Source of the DNA: an uncultured Rhodobacterales bacterium
GTDB lineage: Bacteria; Pseudomonadota; Alphaproteobacteria; Rhodobacterales; Rhodobacteraceae
Assembly (NCBI GenBank): GCA_903873585.1
Contig: CAIQOV010000027.1
Span: 1-64,000 of the forward strand
DNA: 64,000 nt
Direction: 5' to 3'
The translations under genes were made by a program, and so were the position numbers. The number at the start of each line of letters is the position of its first letter. Position 1 is the first letter of the stretch. Of this stretch, positions 26,104 to 34,747 are shown piece after piece. The notes beneath the pieces are model-generated. The model had not been told where the DNA came from, did not search any database, and saw nothing but the letters and a program-made list of their open reading frames with translations.

Positions 26104-27210
26104 ATGGCCCATATTACCATTCAAAACGTCCGCAAATCCTATGCCAAGACCGAAGTGGTCCACGGCGTGAACCTACAGGTGCAAAGCGGCGAGTTTGTCG
26201 TGATCCTTGGCCCCTCAGGCTGCGGCAAGTCGACCTTGCTGCGAATGATTGCAGGGTTGGAAAGCATCAGCGCTGGCGAAATCTCGATCGCAGGCAAGGT
26301 TGTGAACGACCTTGAACCGCACGAACGCGGCTGCGCCATGGTGTTTCAAAACTACGCGCTTTATCCGCATATGACGGTGGGCGATAACATCGGCTACGGC
26401 CTGAAAGTTGCGGGCCTGCCCCGTGCCGCGCGTGTAGCAAAAGTGGCAGCGGTTGCAGCCTCGGTCGGGCTGACCGAGTTTCTTGATCGCCGCCCCGGTC
26501 AATTGTCAGGCGGCCAGCGCCAGCGTGTCGCCATGGCGCGTGCCATTGTGCGCGAACCAGCGGTGTTTTTGTTTGATGAACCGCTGTCTAACCTTGACGC
26601 CAAGCTGCGCGTGCAAATGCGCCACGAAATCCGCCGGATTCACAATCAAATCTCGGCCACTTCGGTTTTTGTGACCCATGATCAGGCCGAAGGCATGACC
26701 TTGGCTGATCGTTTGGTGGTGATGAACAAGGGCGTGATCGAGCAAGTCGGCACGCCGGAAGAAATCTACCACGCCCCCGCCTCGGTCTATGTCGGCGGGT
26801 TTATCGGCTCTCCGGCGATGAACTTTATGGGCGGCATGGTGGCCCCCAAACAGGCCTGCGTGGCGCTGGAAAACGGCAGCCAGATCGCCATTCCCGCCGC
26901 TTTGGCCGCAGCCCATGCCGGCCGCTTGGTGCACATCGGCCTGCGCCCCGAAGCGCTTAGCCTTGTGCCCGCAGGCACCGGCGCGTTTGATGCCACCTTT
27001 GATTTTGTCGAAGAATTAGGCCCAGCGCGGCTGTACCATTTCCGGTTTGAGGATGTGATGATCGCAGTTCTGTCCGCCGACAAGCCCCCCGTGCAGGCGG
27101 GCCAGCCCATGGGCCTGAAGATCGCGCCAGAGGCGGTACATCTGTTTGCCGCCGACACTGGTAAACGCCTAGACGCCCCGGCTTTGGTGCAAGAAAATGT
27201 GCTGGCCTAG
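26104..27210 (+). CDS. ugpC: Glycerol-3-phosphate ABC ATPase UgpC
   Basis: The 368-residue ATPase carries GPSGCGKST (Walker A), [11 protein letters not shown] (Q-loop), [14 protein letters not shown] (signature), [13 protein letters not shown] (Walker B and D-loop) and [14 protein letters not shown] (switch His). A TOBE/MalK-like regulatory domain occupies about residues 240-365 ([11 protein letters not shown]). It completes the ugpBAEC operon, and its stop codon lies within the inverted repeat that ends the operon. Confidence 0.92.
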   Translation: MAHITIQNVRKSYAKTEVVHGVNLQVQSGEFVVILGPSGCGKSTLLRMIAGLESISAGEISIAGKVVNDLEPHERGCAMVFQNYALYPHMTVGDNIGYGLKVAGLPRAARVAKVAAVAASVGLTEFLDRRPGQLSGGQRQRVAMARAIVREPAVFLFDEPLSNLDAKLRVQMRHEIRRIHNQISATSVFVTHDQAEGMTLADRLVVMNKGVIEQVGTPEEIYHAPASVYVGGFIGSPAMNFMGGMVAPKQACVALENGSQIAIPAALAAAHAGRLVHIGLRPEALSLVPAGTGAFDATFDFVEELGPARLYHFRFEDVMIAVLSADKPPVQAGQPMGLKIAPEAVHLFAADTGKRLDAPALVQENVLA

Positions 27211-27230
27211 GCGCAATCCCTAGGCCAGCA
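27200..27230. terminator. Bidirectional terminator between convergent operons
   Basis: TGCTGGCCTAGG and CCTAGGCCAGCA form a perfect 12-base-pair stem with a 7-base loop. It covers the ugpC stop codon and lies just beyond the end of the opposing minus-strand operon. There is no strong T tract, but its position between two converging transcription units fits termination in both directions. Confidence 0.7.
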
Positions 27231-27235
27231 GCCCC

Positions 27236-27445
27236 TTATCCCTGACGTGTCTTGCGCGCCAAGCTTAGGCCCAGCGCCGCAAGGCACCCTACCAGAAGTA
27301 GCGTCGCGCCCATAAGCGGCGACAGGCCCAGCAGTTTGACAGCACCTGCGACGGCCCCGATCAAGACCACGGCTTGCAGTGCCAGCGCGCCATCATCGAC
27401 GAACATCCCAAAGGTCTCGTCCCAGATCATTTTCAAAAGGTTCAT
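27236..27445 (-). CDS. Small two-helix membrane protein next to COG4280 gene
   Basis: The 69-residue protein reads MNLLKMIWDETFGMFVDDGA followed by two hydrophobic segments (about residues 20-38 and 43-60) and a basic tail. I chose ATG 27445 because it overlaps the stop of the preceding gene as ATGA; a longer open frame upstream lies antisense within that gene. The constant DETFGMFVDDG start and tight coupling suggest an accessory subunit of the neighbouring multi-pass membrane protein. Function unknown. Confidence 0.65.
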   Translation of the reverse strand: MNLLKMIWDETFGMFVDDGALALQAVVLIGAVAGAVKLLGLSPLMGATLLLVGCLAALGLSLARKTRQG

Positions 27446-28182
27446 CGCGCCAGCCCCTTCTGCGGTTTGGCAATCAAGCGAACAGCCCCCAATGCGAAGA
27501 GCGCAAAGATAGCAAAAATCCAGACCAAGGCCAGATCCGCGCCGGGCCAATCTGCACCCAAGCCTTCGCCCGTCCAAAAGACGCCAAAGGATGACAGCAT
27601 CAGACCGACCACAAATTTCAGCGTGTTTTCCGGTACTTGCACCAACGGCTTATGCACGGCCACGCCCACCAGCAGCACCAGAATAACAGCCGCCAAAGCC
27701 CCGATGCCCGCCCAAAGGGTTTGGCCATGCGCCGTGCCGACCGCGATGACGATGAAAACCACCTCGACACCTTCCAGCAAAACGGCTTTGAACGCTGCAA
27801 GTCCGGCCAGAAAATCGGCCTTGCGATCCGCCGCCTGCGCTTTCAGCGCGCGGGTTTCCTTGGCAAACTCTGCCGCTTCATCATGCAGCGCGATCCAACC
27901 CGCCGACCGCAAGATGGCTTTGCGCAGCCACCGCAGGCCGAACAGGATCAACAGCGCCCCGACGACAAATTGCAGGGCGGCGATCGGGATCAGGGCCAGC
28001 AGGCGGCCAAAGATCAGCACGATCAACACAAGCAAAACCAGCGCCAGCGCTGAACCCGTCAAGGCGGGGCGCCAGCCGCGCGTGATGCCAACGGCTAAAA
28101 CGATGGTAAAGGCCTCAACCACCTCTACCAACGAGGCGAGGAAGGCTGCGGTGATTGTGGGAAACAATGCAGTCCAAGTCAT
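27442..28182 (-). CDS. COG4280-type multi-pass membrane protein
   Basis: The 246-residue protein has about seven hydrophobic segments arranged as two similar halves, each with an acidic motif within the membrane: ASLVEVVEAFTIVLAVG in the first and VLLEGVEVVFIVIAVG in the second. This resembles COG4280 and, more distantly, GDT1/UPF0016 cation exchangers, whose two acidic motifs line the ion path. I infer a possible divalent-cation transporter, which fits its place beside a probable metal-type ABC importer on the same strand (28186-32028). The substrate is unproven. Confidence 0.6.
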   Translation of the reverse strand: MTWTALFPTITAAFLASLVEVVEAFTIVLAVGITRGWRPALTGSALALVLLVLIVLIFGRLLALIPIAALQFVVGALLILFGLRWLRKAILRSAGWIALHDEAAEFAKETRALKAQAADRKADFLAGLAAFKAVLLEGVEVVFIVIAVGTAHGQTLWAGIGALAAVILVLLVGVAVHKPLVQVPENTLKFVVGLMLSSFGVFWTGEGLGADWPGADLALVWIFAIFALFALGAVRLIAKPQKGLAR

Positions 28183-28185
28183 GCG

Positions 28186-29244
28186 TCAGGCATCCTTCGG
28201 GTTCAGGGCATGGTCAAGCGGCAAAATGCGGCAACGGTCGGGCGGTAGCGAAAAGCTCAGGTCTGTGCCCGCTTGGGCGGGGCTGGGCCAATCCAGCCGA
28301 AGGGTGCAGCCCGCGACAGTAACTGTCACCCGCCAGCAGCGCCCCTGATAGGCCGCACTGATCACTCGACCGGTCAAGCTGGTCGCCGGATGCTCGCTTT
28401 CGGGGCGCGCATCTTCGGGGCGGATCACCAAAACAGCGGGCCCTGTCGGGGCGGGCAAGTGCAACGTTCGATCGCCCACGCGAAACACGCCGTCCGCGCC
28501 TTGGCCTTCCAGCAACGAAAAGCCCCCGATGAAGCTGGCGACAAAGGGCGTGGCGGGGGCATTGTACAGGGTTTCTGGCCGATCGAACTGGGCAATCTCG
28601 CCGCTGCGCATCACGGCGATGCGGTCAGAAACGGCCATAGCCTCGGCTTGGTCGTGGGTAACGTAAACCACCGTGATCGCCTCGCGCCGGACCAAATCCA
28701 TCATCTCGCAGCGCAGATCTTCACGCAGGGCGGAATCGAGGTTGGACAGCGGTTCATCAAACAGCATCAGTTGCGGGCGCGATGCCAGACACCGCGCGAT
28801 GGCCACGCGCTGTTGCTGGCCGCCCGACAAGGCGGCTGGCAGACGGTCGCGCAGGGGGCCAAGTTGGGTCACATCTAACGCATGGGCGATGCGCGCTTGC
28901 GCCTCGGCTGCTGGCAAACGCTGGGGGGCAAGGGCAAAGGCCAGATTGCCCGCCACGCTCATGTGCGGCCACAGGGCATAGTCTTGAAACACCATGCCAA
29001 TCTGGCGCTTTTCGGGGGGGATCACGCGGGTGGGTCCGAACACCTCGGCCCCGTTCAGGGTGATCTTGCCGCTGTCAGGATGGGTCAAGCCCGCAATCGC
29101 CCGCAACAGCGTGGTCTTGCCCGACCCCGACGCGCCAAGCAAAGAGACCACCTCTCCGGCCATGACCGAGAGGGTCAAGCCGCGCAACACGGCCTTGCCA
29201 CCAAGGTGCTTTTCGATGTCTTCGCAGACCAATGCGGCAGTCAT
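28186..29244 (-). CDS. ABC transporter ATP-binding protein (FbpC/PotA type)
   Basis: The 352-residue ATPase has GASGSGKTT (Walker A), VFQDYALWPHM (Q-loop), LSGGQQQRVAIARC (signature), [14 protein letters not shown] (Walker B) and YVTHDQAEAM (switch). A C-terminal TOBE-type domain follows (about residues 240-350; VIRPEDARPE). I chose ATG 29244, which overlaps the permease stop at 29241 and gives the normal N-terminus. It sits last in a binding protein, fused permease, ATPase order. Confidence 0.9.
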   Translation of the reverse strand: MTAALVCEDIEKHLGGKAVLRGLTLSVMAGEVVSLLGASGSGKTTLLRAIAGLTHPDSGKITLNGAEVFGPTRVIPPEKRQIGMVFQDYALWPHMSVAGNLAFALAPQRLPAAEAQARIAHALDVTQLGPLRDRLPAALSGGQQQRVAIARCLASRPQLMLFDEPLSNLDSALREDLRCEMMDLVRREAITVVYVTHDQAEAMAVSDRIAVMRSGEIAQFDRPETLYNAPATPFVASFIGGFSLLEGQGADGVFRVGDRTLHLPAPTGPAVLVIRPEDARPESEHPATSLTGRVISAAYQGRCWRVTVTVAGCTLRLDWPSPAQAGTDLSFSLPPDRCRILPLDHALNPKDA

Positions 29245-31025
29245 TGCGGCCTCTCTTTCGCAGCGAAGGTCAGATGTTTTTGCGCCACGCGCCACCCAAG
29301 CCCCGCAATTGCGCCCGCGCCCACCATGCACACAAGCGCCAAGGCCGAGGCAAGGCCGTCATCGTCATGCCCAAGCAGGCGCACCACATAGGGCGGCACG
29401 GGGCTGCCGGTTTGCGGCACCAAAAGCTGCGAGATGGGCAGTTCAAACACGGTGCGGATAAAGGTCAAAAGCACAGCGGTGATGACCGACAGCAGCACCA
29501 AAGGCAACACAACCTTAACCAATCGCGCCGCAACCCCGTGGCCGTGCAGCCTTGCGGCATCGGTCAAGCTTGGGGCCAACTGGCCCACGGCGGTTAGAAT
29601 GATAATCAGGCAGTATGGCAGGGCCGAGGCAACATAGCCCATCACCAAAAGCGAGGCTTGGCCGTAATGCGGAAAGGGCCAGTCGCGAAAACCGGGTAAG
29701 CGGTTCCAGACCAGAATATAGCCAAAGCCCAAAACGATCCCCGGAATGGCGATGGTGCCCAAGGCCAAGCCCGTCACCGATGCCCGCAGGTTTGGCCCGG
29801 CACGGTCTAACCGAGCGGCCAAGATCAAGGCGATGGTGGCCGCGATCAGGGCTGTCAGGGCGGCATAGCCAAAGCTGCGCAAGATAGATGACAGCGCTGG
29901 CGCATCGGGTGACAGAGTTTGGGTTATATTGGCCATGGTGAAGTTCGACTGGTCCAAGCCGGCACCCAAAGTGGCGGTAAAGGCGCGCACCAAGATCACG
30001 CCCAAGGGCAGCCAAATCGCCAGAACTCCAATCGCCACAATCACCGCCGCCCATGCCCAGCGCGCCCAAGGCCCCAATTCGTGACGCTGGCTTGGCTTGC
30101 TGCGCCCTGAAATCAGGCGCAAAGCGCCTTGTCGCCGCAAAAGACGGTCACCCAGCGTCACCAGCAAGATCAGCGTCAAAAGCACCAGCGCCTCGGCCCC
30201 CGCCAAGGGGAAGTCGACCGGATAGTCCGAGGCCGCAGCATAAATTCCATAGGTCAGCACGCCAAAGCCCGCGCTGCGGGCGATGGTGGCGGCAAGGCCG
30301 AAATCTGACAGAACCTCGGCAAAAGTGGCGATCAGCGACAGGGCTATGGCGGGCAGCAACAGGGGCAGGTTGATGCGCAGCCATATTCGCCAAGGACCAG
30401 CGCCTGACAGTCGGGCTGCATCCTCGATATCCTGCCCCAATCCGGTGAGGGCCGAGCCGATGATAAAAGCGGGCAAGGGAAACAGGCTAAGCGTGTGCAC
30501 CAGCACCAACCCGCCCAAGCCGAAAAACGCATCCGATCCCCAATGCGGCAGCAGGCCCATTTGTGCCAGATACCCGCCCGGGGCCATCAACAGCACCCAA
30601 GCCATGGCCTTAAGATAGCCGGGGGTCAAAAAGACCAGCCAAGGCACGGGGGCATAAAGCGCGCGCAGCGGAAGGCGAAAGCGTTGGGTCAGGGCGGCAA
30701 AAAGCCCGCCCGTCAGCGTGGCTGTGACGGCCACCGCCGCCCCCAGTTCCACCGAATGCCAGATCGACCGCAAGACACGCGGCGCAAAAAGCGCATGGTC
30801 TAGCGCTGAAACATCCAGCCCAAACCCCGGCGCTTTGGGGTCAAACAAGGCGGGCATCACCGCCTGCGCCAGCACGCTGAGCAAAGGCAGCACGATCAGC
30901 AGACAGAAGACGGCCAAGATGGGCACATCAACCCATGACATAGCCAACCACCCCGTCAGCGCAAAGCTGCGGGGTGGTTGCGTGCGGCGCAATTGCGCCG
31001 CACTTTTGATGTTAAGAAAGCTCAC
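29241..31025 (-). CDS. Fused ABC transporter permease (two domains in one chain)
   Basis: The 594-residue protein contains about twelve membrane segments and two ATPase-contact loops, near residues 205-225 (DIEDAARLSGAGPWRIWLRI) and 490-510 (SLTDAARLHGHGVAARLVKV). It therefore combines both halves of the channel, as in FbpB- or ThiP-like proteins for iron, thiamine or aminoethylphosphonate. The binding-protein gene ends 7 bases upstream, and the ATPase gene overlaps its end. Confidence 0.88.
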   Translation of the reverse strand: MSFLNIKSAAQLRRTQPPRSFALTGWLAMSWVDVPILAVFCLLIVLPLLSVLAQAVMPALFDPKAPGFGLDVSALDHALFAPRVLRSIWHSVELGAAVAVTATLTGGLFAALTQRFRLPLRALYAPVPWLVFLTPGYLKAMAWVLLMAPGGYLAQMGLLPHWGSDAFFGLGGLVLVHTLSLFPLPAFIIGSALTGLGQDIEDAARLSGAGPWRIWLRINLPLLLPAIALSLIATFAEVLSDFGLAATIARSAGFGVLTYGIYAAASDYPVDFPLAGAEALVLLTLILLVTLGDRLLRRQGALRLISGRSKPSQRHELGPWARWAWAAVIVAIGVLAIWLPLGVILVRAFTATLGAGLDQSNFTMANITQTLSPDAPALSSILRSFGYAALTALIAATIALILAARLDRAGPNLRASVTGLALGTIAIPGIVLGFGYILVWNRLPGFRDWPFPHYGQASLLVMGYVASALPYCLIIILTAVGQLAPSLTDAARLHGHGVAARLVKVVLPLVLLSVITAVLLTFIRTVFELPISQLLVPQTGSPVPPYVVRLLGHDDDGLASALALVCMVGAGAIAGLGWRVAQKHLTFAAKERPQ

Positions 31026-31032
31026 GCGCCGA

Positions 31033-32028
31033 TCACTGCGGAACGAAGCTGTCTTTGTACCACTGCTTCCATTCTGTCTCGTGTTCCGAAGCGGCTTTGT
31101 CGTCCAGCGTGATAAAAGTCACAGCGGGGCGTTCTGCTTTGGGCTTCACACCGTCGATGACGGGGATGAAGAAGAAGTCGGTATCATCGCCGTCTTGCAT
31201 CGCGGCCTGCCCTTCGGGCGAGGTGACAAAAGCGATGAACTTGGCCACAGCCTCCATATGCTGCGACTTGGCACCGATGCCCAAGCCTTCGGGCAAAGCA
31301 ACCGACCCTTCCGACGGGTAGACCGCCACCACCGGCTCGCCCGCAACTTGCTTGGCGATGATCGAGCTGTCTTGGTTGATGCCAACCTTGGCGTCTCCGG
31401 TCAGAACGGCTTTGTTGATCTTGCCGCCCGACCCCAGACCCGACAGGTCTTTGTTCGTCAGCACTTCGGCCAGCAAGGCTTTGCCTGCGTCAACACCGTT
31501 GGTCTGGAAAAAGCCTGCCAGCCACTGGTAAGCGGGGCCGGACAGGTTCGGGTCTTTGGCAGCGACAGCCCCTGCGAACTTTGCCAGATCGGCCCACGAC
31601 TTGGGATAATCAGCCTCAGCCACCTTGGTGGTGTTGACCTCGATCGCGGTGGTCGAGGCACCGGTGGGGATGAACGCCATGCTGGCAGGCATCAAAGCCT
31701 TGCCCAGATCGTTGAATTTGGCGGCAGCGGCGATATCCGCCGGAATGGCTTGCACCGAACCGTCCTGCATCAGGCGTTCAAATACGGCAGAGCCGTCGAC
31801 CCACAGAATGTCAAACTGCGGATTGTTGCCTTCGGCGGCAATTTTGCCCAAGGTTTCGCCGGTCGAACCGGGTTCTACCACGTCAACGGTCACACCGGTG
31901 GCTTTGGTGAACGCCTCTGCAACATGGCCCGCAAAGTCGAGCGCATCGTACAAAACAAGGTCTGCCGCCGCGGCGGGCAGGGCAGCGGTGGACAACAGCA
32001 AAGCAAGGCCAAGAGAAGCACGTTTCAT
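31033..32028 (-). CDS. ABC transporter solute-binding protein (FbpA-like)
   Basis: The 331-residue periplasmic protein has a signal peptide (about residues 1-21, ending PAAAADL), then LVLYDALDFAGHVAEAFTKA, FDILWVDGSAVFERL, SDLAKF-type lobe sequence, DAKVGINQDSSIIAKQV and a late VTSPEGQAAMQDGD. The fold is that of ferric, thiamine or phosphonate binding proteins. GGAGAG lies 7 bases before ATG 32028; ATG 32031 immediately before it is the alternative. It heads the importer operon and follows the RpiR-family regulator gene by about 20 bases. Confidence 0.85.
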   Translation of the reverse strand: MKRASLGLALLLSTAALPAAAADLVLYDALDFAGHVAEAFTKATGVTVDVVEPGSTGETLGKIAAEGNNPQFDILWVDGSAVFERLMQDGSVQAIPADIAAAAKFNDLGKALMPASMAFIPTGASTTAIEVNTTKVAEADYPKSWADLAKFAGAVAAKDPNLSGPAYQWLAGFFQTNGVDAGKALLAEVLTNKDLSGLGSGGKINKAVLTGDAKVGINQDSSIIAKQVAGEPVVAVYPSEGSVALPEGLGIGAKSQHMEAVAKFIAFVTSPEGQAAMQDGDDTDFFFIPVIDGVKPKAERPAVTFITLDDKAASEHETEWKQWYKDSFVPQ

Positions 32029-32048
32029 CATAAGTCTCTCCATTCGGG

Positions 32049-32969
32049 CTAAGACGGCTGGTCAGCCGGCGGGTGGGGGTCGGGGGTTTTGCGGCGGCGG
32101 GTGCCGCGCTTTGTCCAGCCGCTGTCGATGGCGGCGCGCAGGCTGGCAAACTCGTCGAGCGTATCCAACGCCCTGTCACGGTTGCGGGCCGATAGGCCCA
32201 AAACCAAGGCTTCAATCATCACAAGCGTCGCCGAATGCAGCGCCAGATGCTCCGATCGCCCGCGTGGCACATCAAGCGTTACCGCAACGCGGCCCTCTAA
32301 AATGGGGCCGAGAGAGTCTGAAATCAGAACCACGGGCAGGCCAAGCGCCTCGGCCCGCTCAAGCACCACACGCACTTCGCGGTACAGGGGCGCATAGGCG
32401 ATTAAGACCAGAACATCGCCCGCCCGCATCGCCAAAAGCTGATCCGCCAGACCAATTCCGCTGCGCGTGACACCGTAAGACGGCAGGCCCACACGGCCCA
32501 ATTGCAGGGCAAAATAGTCAGCCATCGCACCCGATGGGCCAAGACCAAAGACATGGGCGGCCTGTGCTTGGGCCAAAAGTTCCAGCGCCGTTGCGTAACT
32601 TTCTGCCAAAGCGGGCGCGCCAAGTGCTGTCAGATGATCGCGCTGAATGCCAATCACATGCGCCAAAAGTCGTGCTGGATCGCTGCCTGCCGCCTCAATC
32701 GTGCTCTGCATCCGCAACGAAGGGGCCGTGCTGCCGGTGATATCGGCCAGCACCTCTTCTCGCAGCTCCGCTAGGGTTTCATAGCCCAACACGCGCATCA
32801 TGCGCAGCAAAGTGGCATCGCTTGTGCCTGCCAAGTCAGCAATCTGCGCCGCCGAGGCCAGCACGACCCGTTCCTTTTGCAAGGAAATCGCCCGCGCCAA
32901 ACGCTGTTCGGTCAGTGACATTTGCGCCAATTGCGCTGTCATCCGCGTTTCGAACCGACCAAGCGACAC
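32049..32969 (-). CDS. RpiR/MurR-family transcriptional regulator
   Basis: The 306-residue protein has an N-terminal helix-turn-helix domain (SLTEQRLARAI, VLASAAQIADLAGTSDATLLRMMR) and a C-terminal SIS domain that binds phosphosugars (AHVFGLGPSGAMADYFALQL, AMRAGDVLVLIAYAPLYREV). I chose GTG 32969 because GGAGG stands 5 bases before it; ATG 32942 and a longer form from 33110 are alternatives. It lies directly upstream of the importer genes on the same strand and is the likely local regulator, which suggests that a sugar or polyol phosphate signals the need for the transported solute. Confidence 0.85.
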   Translation of the reverse strand: MSLGRFETRMTAQLAQMSLTEQRLARAISLQKERVVLASAAQIADLAGTSDATLLRMMRVLGYETLAELREEVLADITGSTAPSLRMQSTIEAAGSDPARLLAHVIGIQRDHLTALGAPALAESYATALELLAQAQAAHVFGLGPSGAMADYFALQLGRVGLPSYGVTRSGIGLADQLLAMRAGDVLVLIAYAPLYREVRVVLERAEALGLPVVLISDSLGPILEGRVAVTLDVPRGRSEHLALHSATLVMIEALVLGLSARNRDRALDTLDEFASLRAAIDSGWTKRGTRRRKTPDPHPPADQPS

Positions 32970-33132
32970 AGAAGCCTCCGTTGCATTCACATCGTGCCAC
33001 ATGGTTACGTTGTGCCTGCGACAATCGGGTGACGTCTGGATGAATTTGAAATAACGCTTTTTTAACGAAGGTTTCAGATCGGGCCCAAACGTCGGACCCG
33101 ATGAAAGCAAAGAACAAGAAAAGATCCCAAAC

Positions 33133-33600
33133 GTGGCGGTTGAAATCGAGCGGAAATTCCTGACAGCCTCGCAGGCATGGCGTCAGGCGATTGTGAAAAC
33201 CCAGCGCATCGTAGACGGACTTTTGATGGCATCGGATGGGTGCAAATTGCGCGTGCGCCTGTGTGACGGTCTGGCCACGCTAACCTTTAAAGGTCGCCGC
33301 GCCGGTTTATCGCGCGAGGAAGTGGAACTGCCGCTGGACCTTGCCCAAGCGCAACGGTTGCTTGACCACCACTGCGATGGCCGCATCCTGTCAAAATCGC
33401 GCCATCTTGTCCCGCAGGGCGAATTGACATGGGAAATTGATGAATACGACACACCGTTAAATGGAATTGTGCTTGCGGAAATTGAACTGCCGGACGTGGA
33501 CCATTCGGTACATTTGCCCCATTGGATCGGCGACGAGGTGACGGGAGATCCACGGTGGAGCAAGTTGAAAATGCTTGAAATGAACCGCTTGTCGGACTGA
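33133..33600 (+). CDS. CYTH-domain protein, probable inorganic triphosphatase
   Basis: The 155-residue protein begins VEIERKFL, the EXEXK signature of triphosphate tunnel metalloenzymes. It continues with paired charged strands (CKLRVRLCDG, LTFKGRRAGLSREEVEL, TWEIDEYD, IVLAEIELPD) that line the tunnel. Bacterial members of this short type mostly cleave inorganic triphosphate; adenylate cyclase activity (class IV) occurs in a few. The start is GTG. It is transcribed away from the RpiR-family gene and has no operon partner. The CHAD domain common in larger relatives is absent. Confidence 0.85.
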   Translation: MAVEIERKFLTASQAWRQAIVKTQRIVDGLLMASDGCKLRVRLCDGLATLTFKGRRAGLSREEVELPLDLAQAQRLLDHHCDGRILSKSRHLVPQGELTWEIDEYDTPLNGIVLAEIELPDVDHSVHLPHWIGDEVTGDPRWSKLKMLEMNRLSD

Positions 33601-33660
33601 GAACGTATTTAGGCTGATTGGCTGGGTATTTGGGCGGCGAACAGTGGGGGGTTTTCTACC

Positions 33661-33759
33661 CCTAGTCGAGCGTTTCTTTGCCGAGATCACCGCAAGGCGC
33701 ATCCGCAGAGGCAGTTACACCAGCGTCGACGATCTGGAAGCCGCCATCTACGACTGCCG
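33661..33759 (+). pseudogene. Transposase C-terminal fragment (IS630-like)
   Basis: In the frame starting at 33664 the DNA encodes LVERFFAEITARRIRRGSY followed by TSVDDLEAAIYDC. This is the C-terminal end of IS630-type transposases (pattern VERFFxxxTxxRIRRGxFxSVxxLExAI). Only about 30 codons survive. It runs straight into the middle of a hypothetical gene whose complete relative lies at 62403, so the insertion sequence removed the 5' half of that gene. Confidence 0.65.
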
Positions 33760-34136
33760 CCGATCTCATTCCCCTTTTGCGCCTTTGCGTGATTGAGGGT
33801 GGCGCTGTTCTAGCTGGCGGGATGCGCCCTACGGGACGTCGATCTAAAGCGCACCTTGAACCCATCGTTCTCGGCCGCGGATGGCACATGAGCTGGTTAC
33901 CGAAGCTTGAAGGCGGCCGCCCTGCGGATAATGCAGAGGTACGGTTGTTAGCTCATTTGGCGGTGGATTGGCTAGAGAGCACCGGCGTCGAGCCTGAGGC
34001 TGGTCGCTATGGGAATTCGGCTTTCAGCGGTTTGGTTTACAGCGTGTTTGGCTGGCTGGATGTTGAGGACAAGGCGCAGCATAGCCTGCGGCAGTATTGG
34101 AAGTTGACGAAGGTGAAGCGCCTGAGCCGGTGGTGA
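33759..34136 (+). pseudogene. Hypothetical protein, 5'-truncated copy
   Basis: From 33759 the frame encodes ADLIPLLRLCVIEGGAVLAG, MRPTGRRSKAHLEPIV, GGRPADNAEVRLLAHLAVDW and AFSGLVYSVFGW. This matches residues 125 to the end of the 257-residue protein at 62403. The first half is missing and is replaced by the transposase tail in another frame; the frame is open back to an ATG at 33678, but that start reads foreign sequence. The family is unknown to me. Confidence 0.7.
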
Positions 34137-34251
34137 CGAAGCGGCCAACGTATCAGCCGAGGGTCCACCTAATCAGGTTCTCTAACCCTTTCTGACCCTG
34201 TGACGGGGTTTTCGCCAGCTCGGTTTTTGGGCGTCGCTTATCGTGGTTCGC

Positions 34252-34434
34252 ATGACGCATCACGCTCCCTCCTATGCCGCAAAGGCCCACCTCCAACCCG
34301 CAGCTTTGGCTGAAGGGGCGGATGAGGTGCAAGCTGCATTGGTGGCGCTGGTACGGGCCTTGGCGCGTTCTGAGGCGCGGCGCTGGGTTGCGGAGCACTC
34401 AGCGGCGGGAGGACTTGGCCATGACGAAGGTTAA
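34252..34434 (+). CDS. Conserved 60-residue hypothetical protein, copy 1
   Basis: The short protein MTHHAPSYAAKAHLQPAAL ends in a helical, Arg-rich part (VALVRALARSEARRWVAE). The near copy at 63243 keeps 53 of 60 residues, and changes avoid the ALVALVRALARSEARRW core, which argues for a real gene. It overlaps the start of the HTH gene by 14 bases. No function is recognisable. Confidence 0.6.
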   Translation: MTHHAPSYAAKAHLQPAALAEGADEVQAALVALVRALARSEARRWVAEHSAAGGLGHDEG

Positions 34435-34642
34435 GCCGAATGCCTTTACATCCACACCCCATATGGCGCCTCTACCCATACTTCTGTCGGTTTCGGCTGT
34501 GGCCATTGAGCTTTCAGTTTCGACCAAAACGGTCTGGCGTTTGATTTGGCGTGGGGCGCTGCCAAGCTGCCGCGTTGGCCGCTTGGTGCGCATCCGTGCG
34601 GTGGATTTAGAGCAGTTTGTGGCGTCTGGGACTGGGTCTTGA
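34421..34642 (+). CDS. Excisionase-like helix-turn-helix protein, copy 1
   Basis: The 73-residue protein carries an HTH_17/excisionase-type winged helix: LLSVSAVAIELSVSTKTVWR for the HTH and the wing CRVGRLVRIRAVDLEQFV. Such proteins direct tyrosine recombinases or regulate them, and a recombinase gene follows at 34834. ATG 34421 lies within the end of the preceding small gene. Compared with copy 2, two positions in the recognition helix are Trp in place of Arg and Glu (VWRLIWRG against VRRLIERG), so the two copies may bind different sites. Confidence 0.75.
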   Translation: MTKVKPNAFTSTPHMAPLPILLSVSAVAIELSVSTKTVWRLIWRGALPSCRVGRLVRIRAVDLEQFVASGTGS

Positions 34643-34716
34643 GGGGGCTTTTGGGATGGTTTCGACGCCATTTTGGCGTTGTTTTCGGCGGTGTTTTGGT
34701 TGGTTTTGCGTACCTT

Positions 34717-34747
34717 ACAATACATTGTTTTTGTTATATTAGTTATG
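34717..34747 (+). promoter_or_regulatory. Conserved AT-rich site with palindrome, copy 1
   Basis: The 30 bases at 34718-34747 are identical to 63710-63739 in the second copy, while the flanks differ. Including the preceding A, they contain the palindrome ACAAT-AC-ATTGT (34717-34728), followed by TGTTATATTAGTTATG. The palindrome could be an operator for the HTH protein encoded just upstream, and TATATT a -10 element for the recombinase operon. An attachment core is another possibility. Confidence 0.4.

Noticed and set aside
30718-32052. Plus-strand open frame of 444 codons opposite the FbpA-like binding protein
   Set aside because: It spans the antisense of two genes and an intergenic gap and shows no domain.
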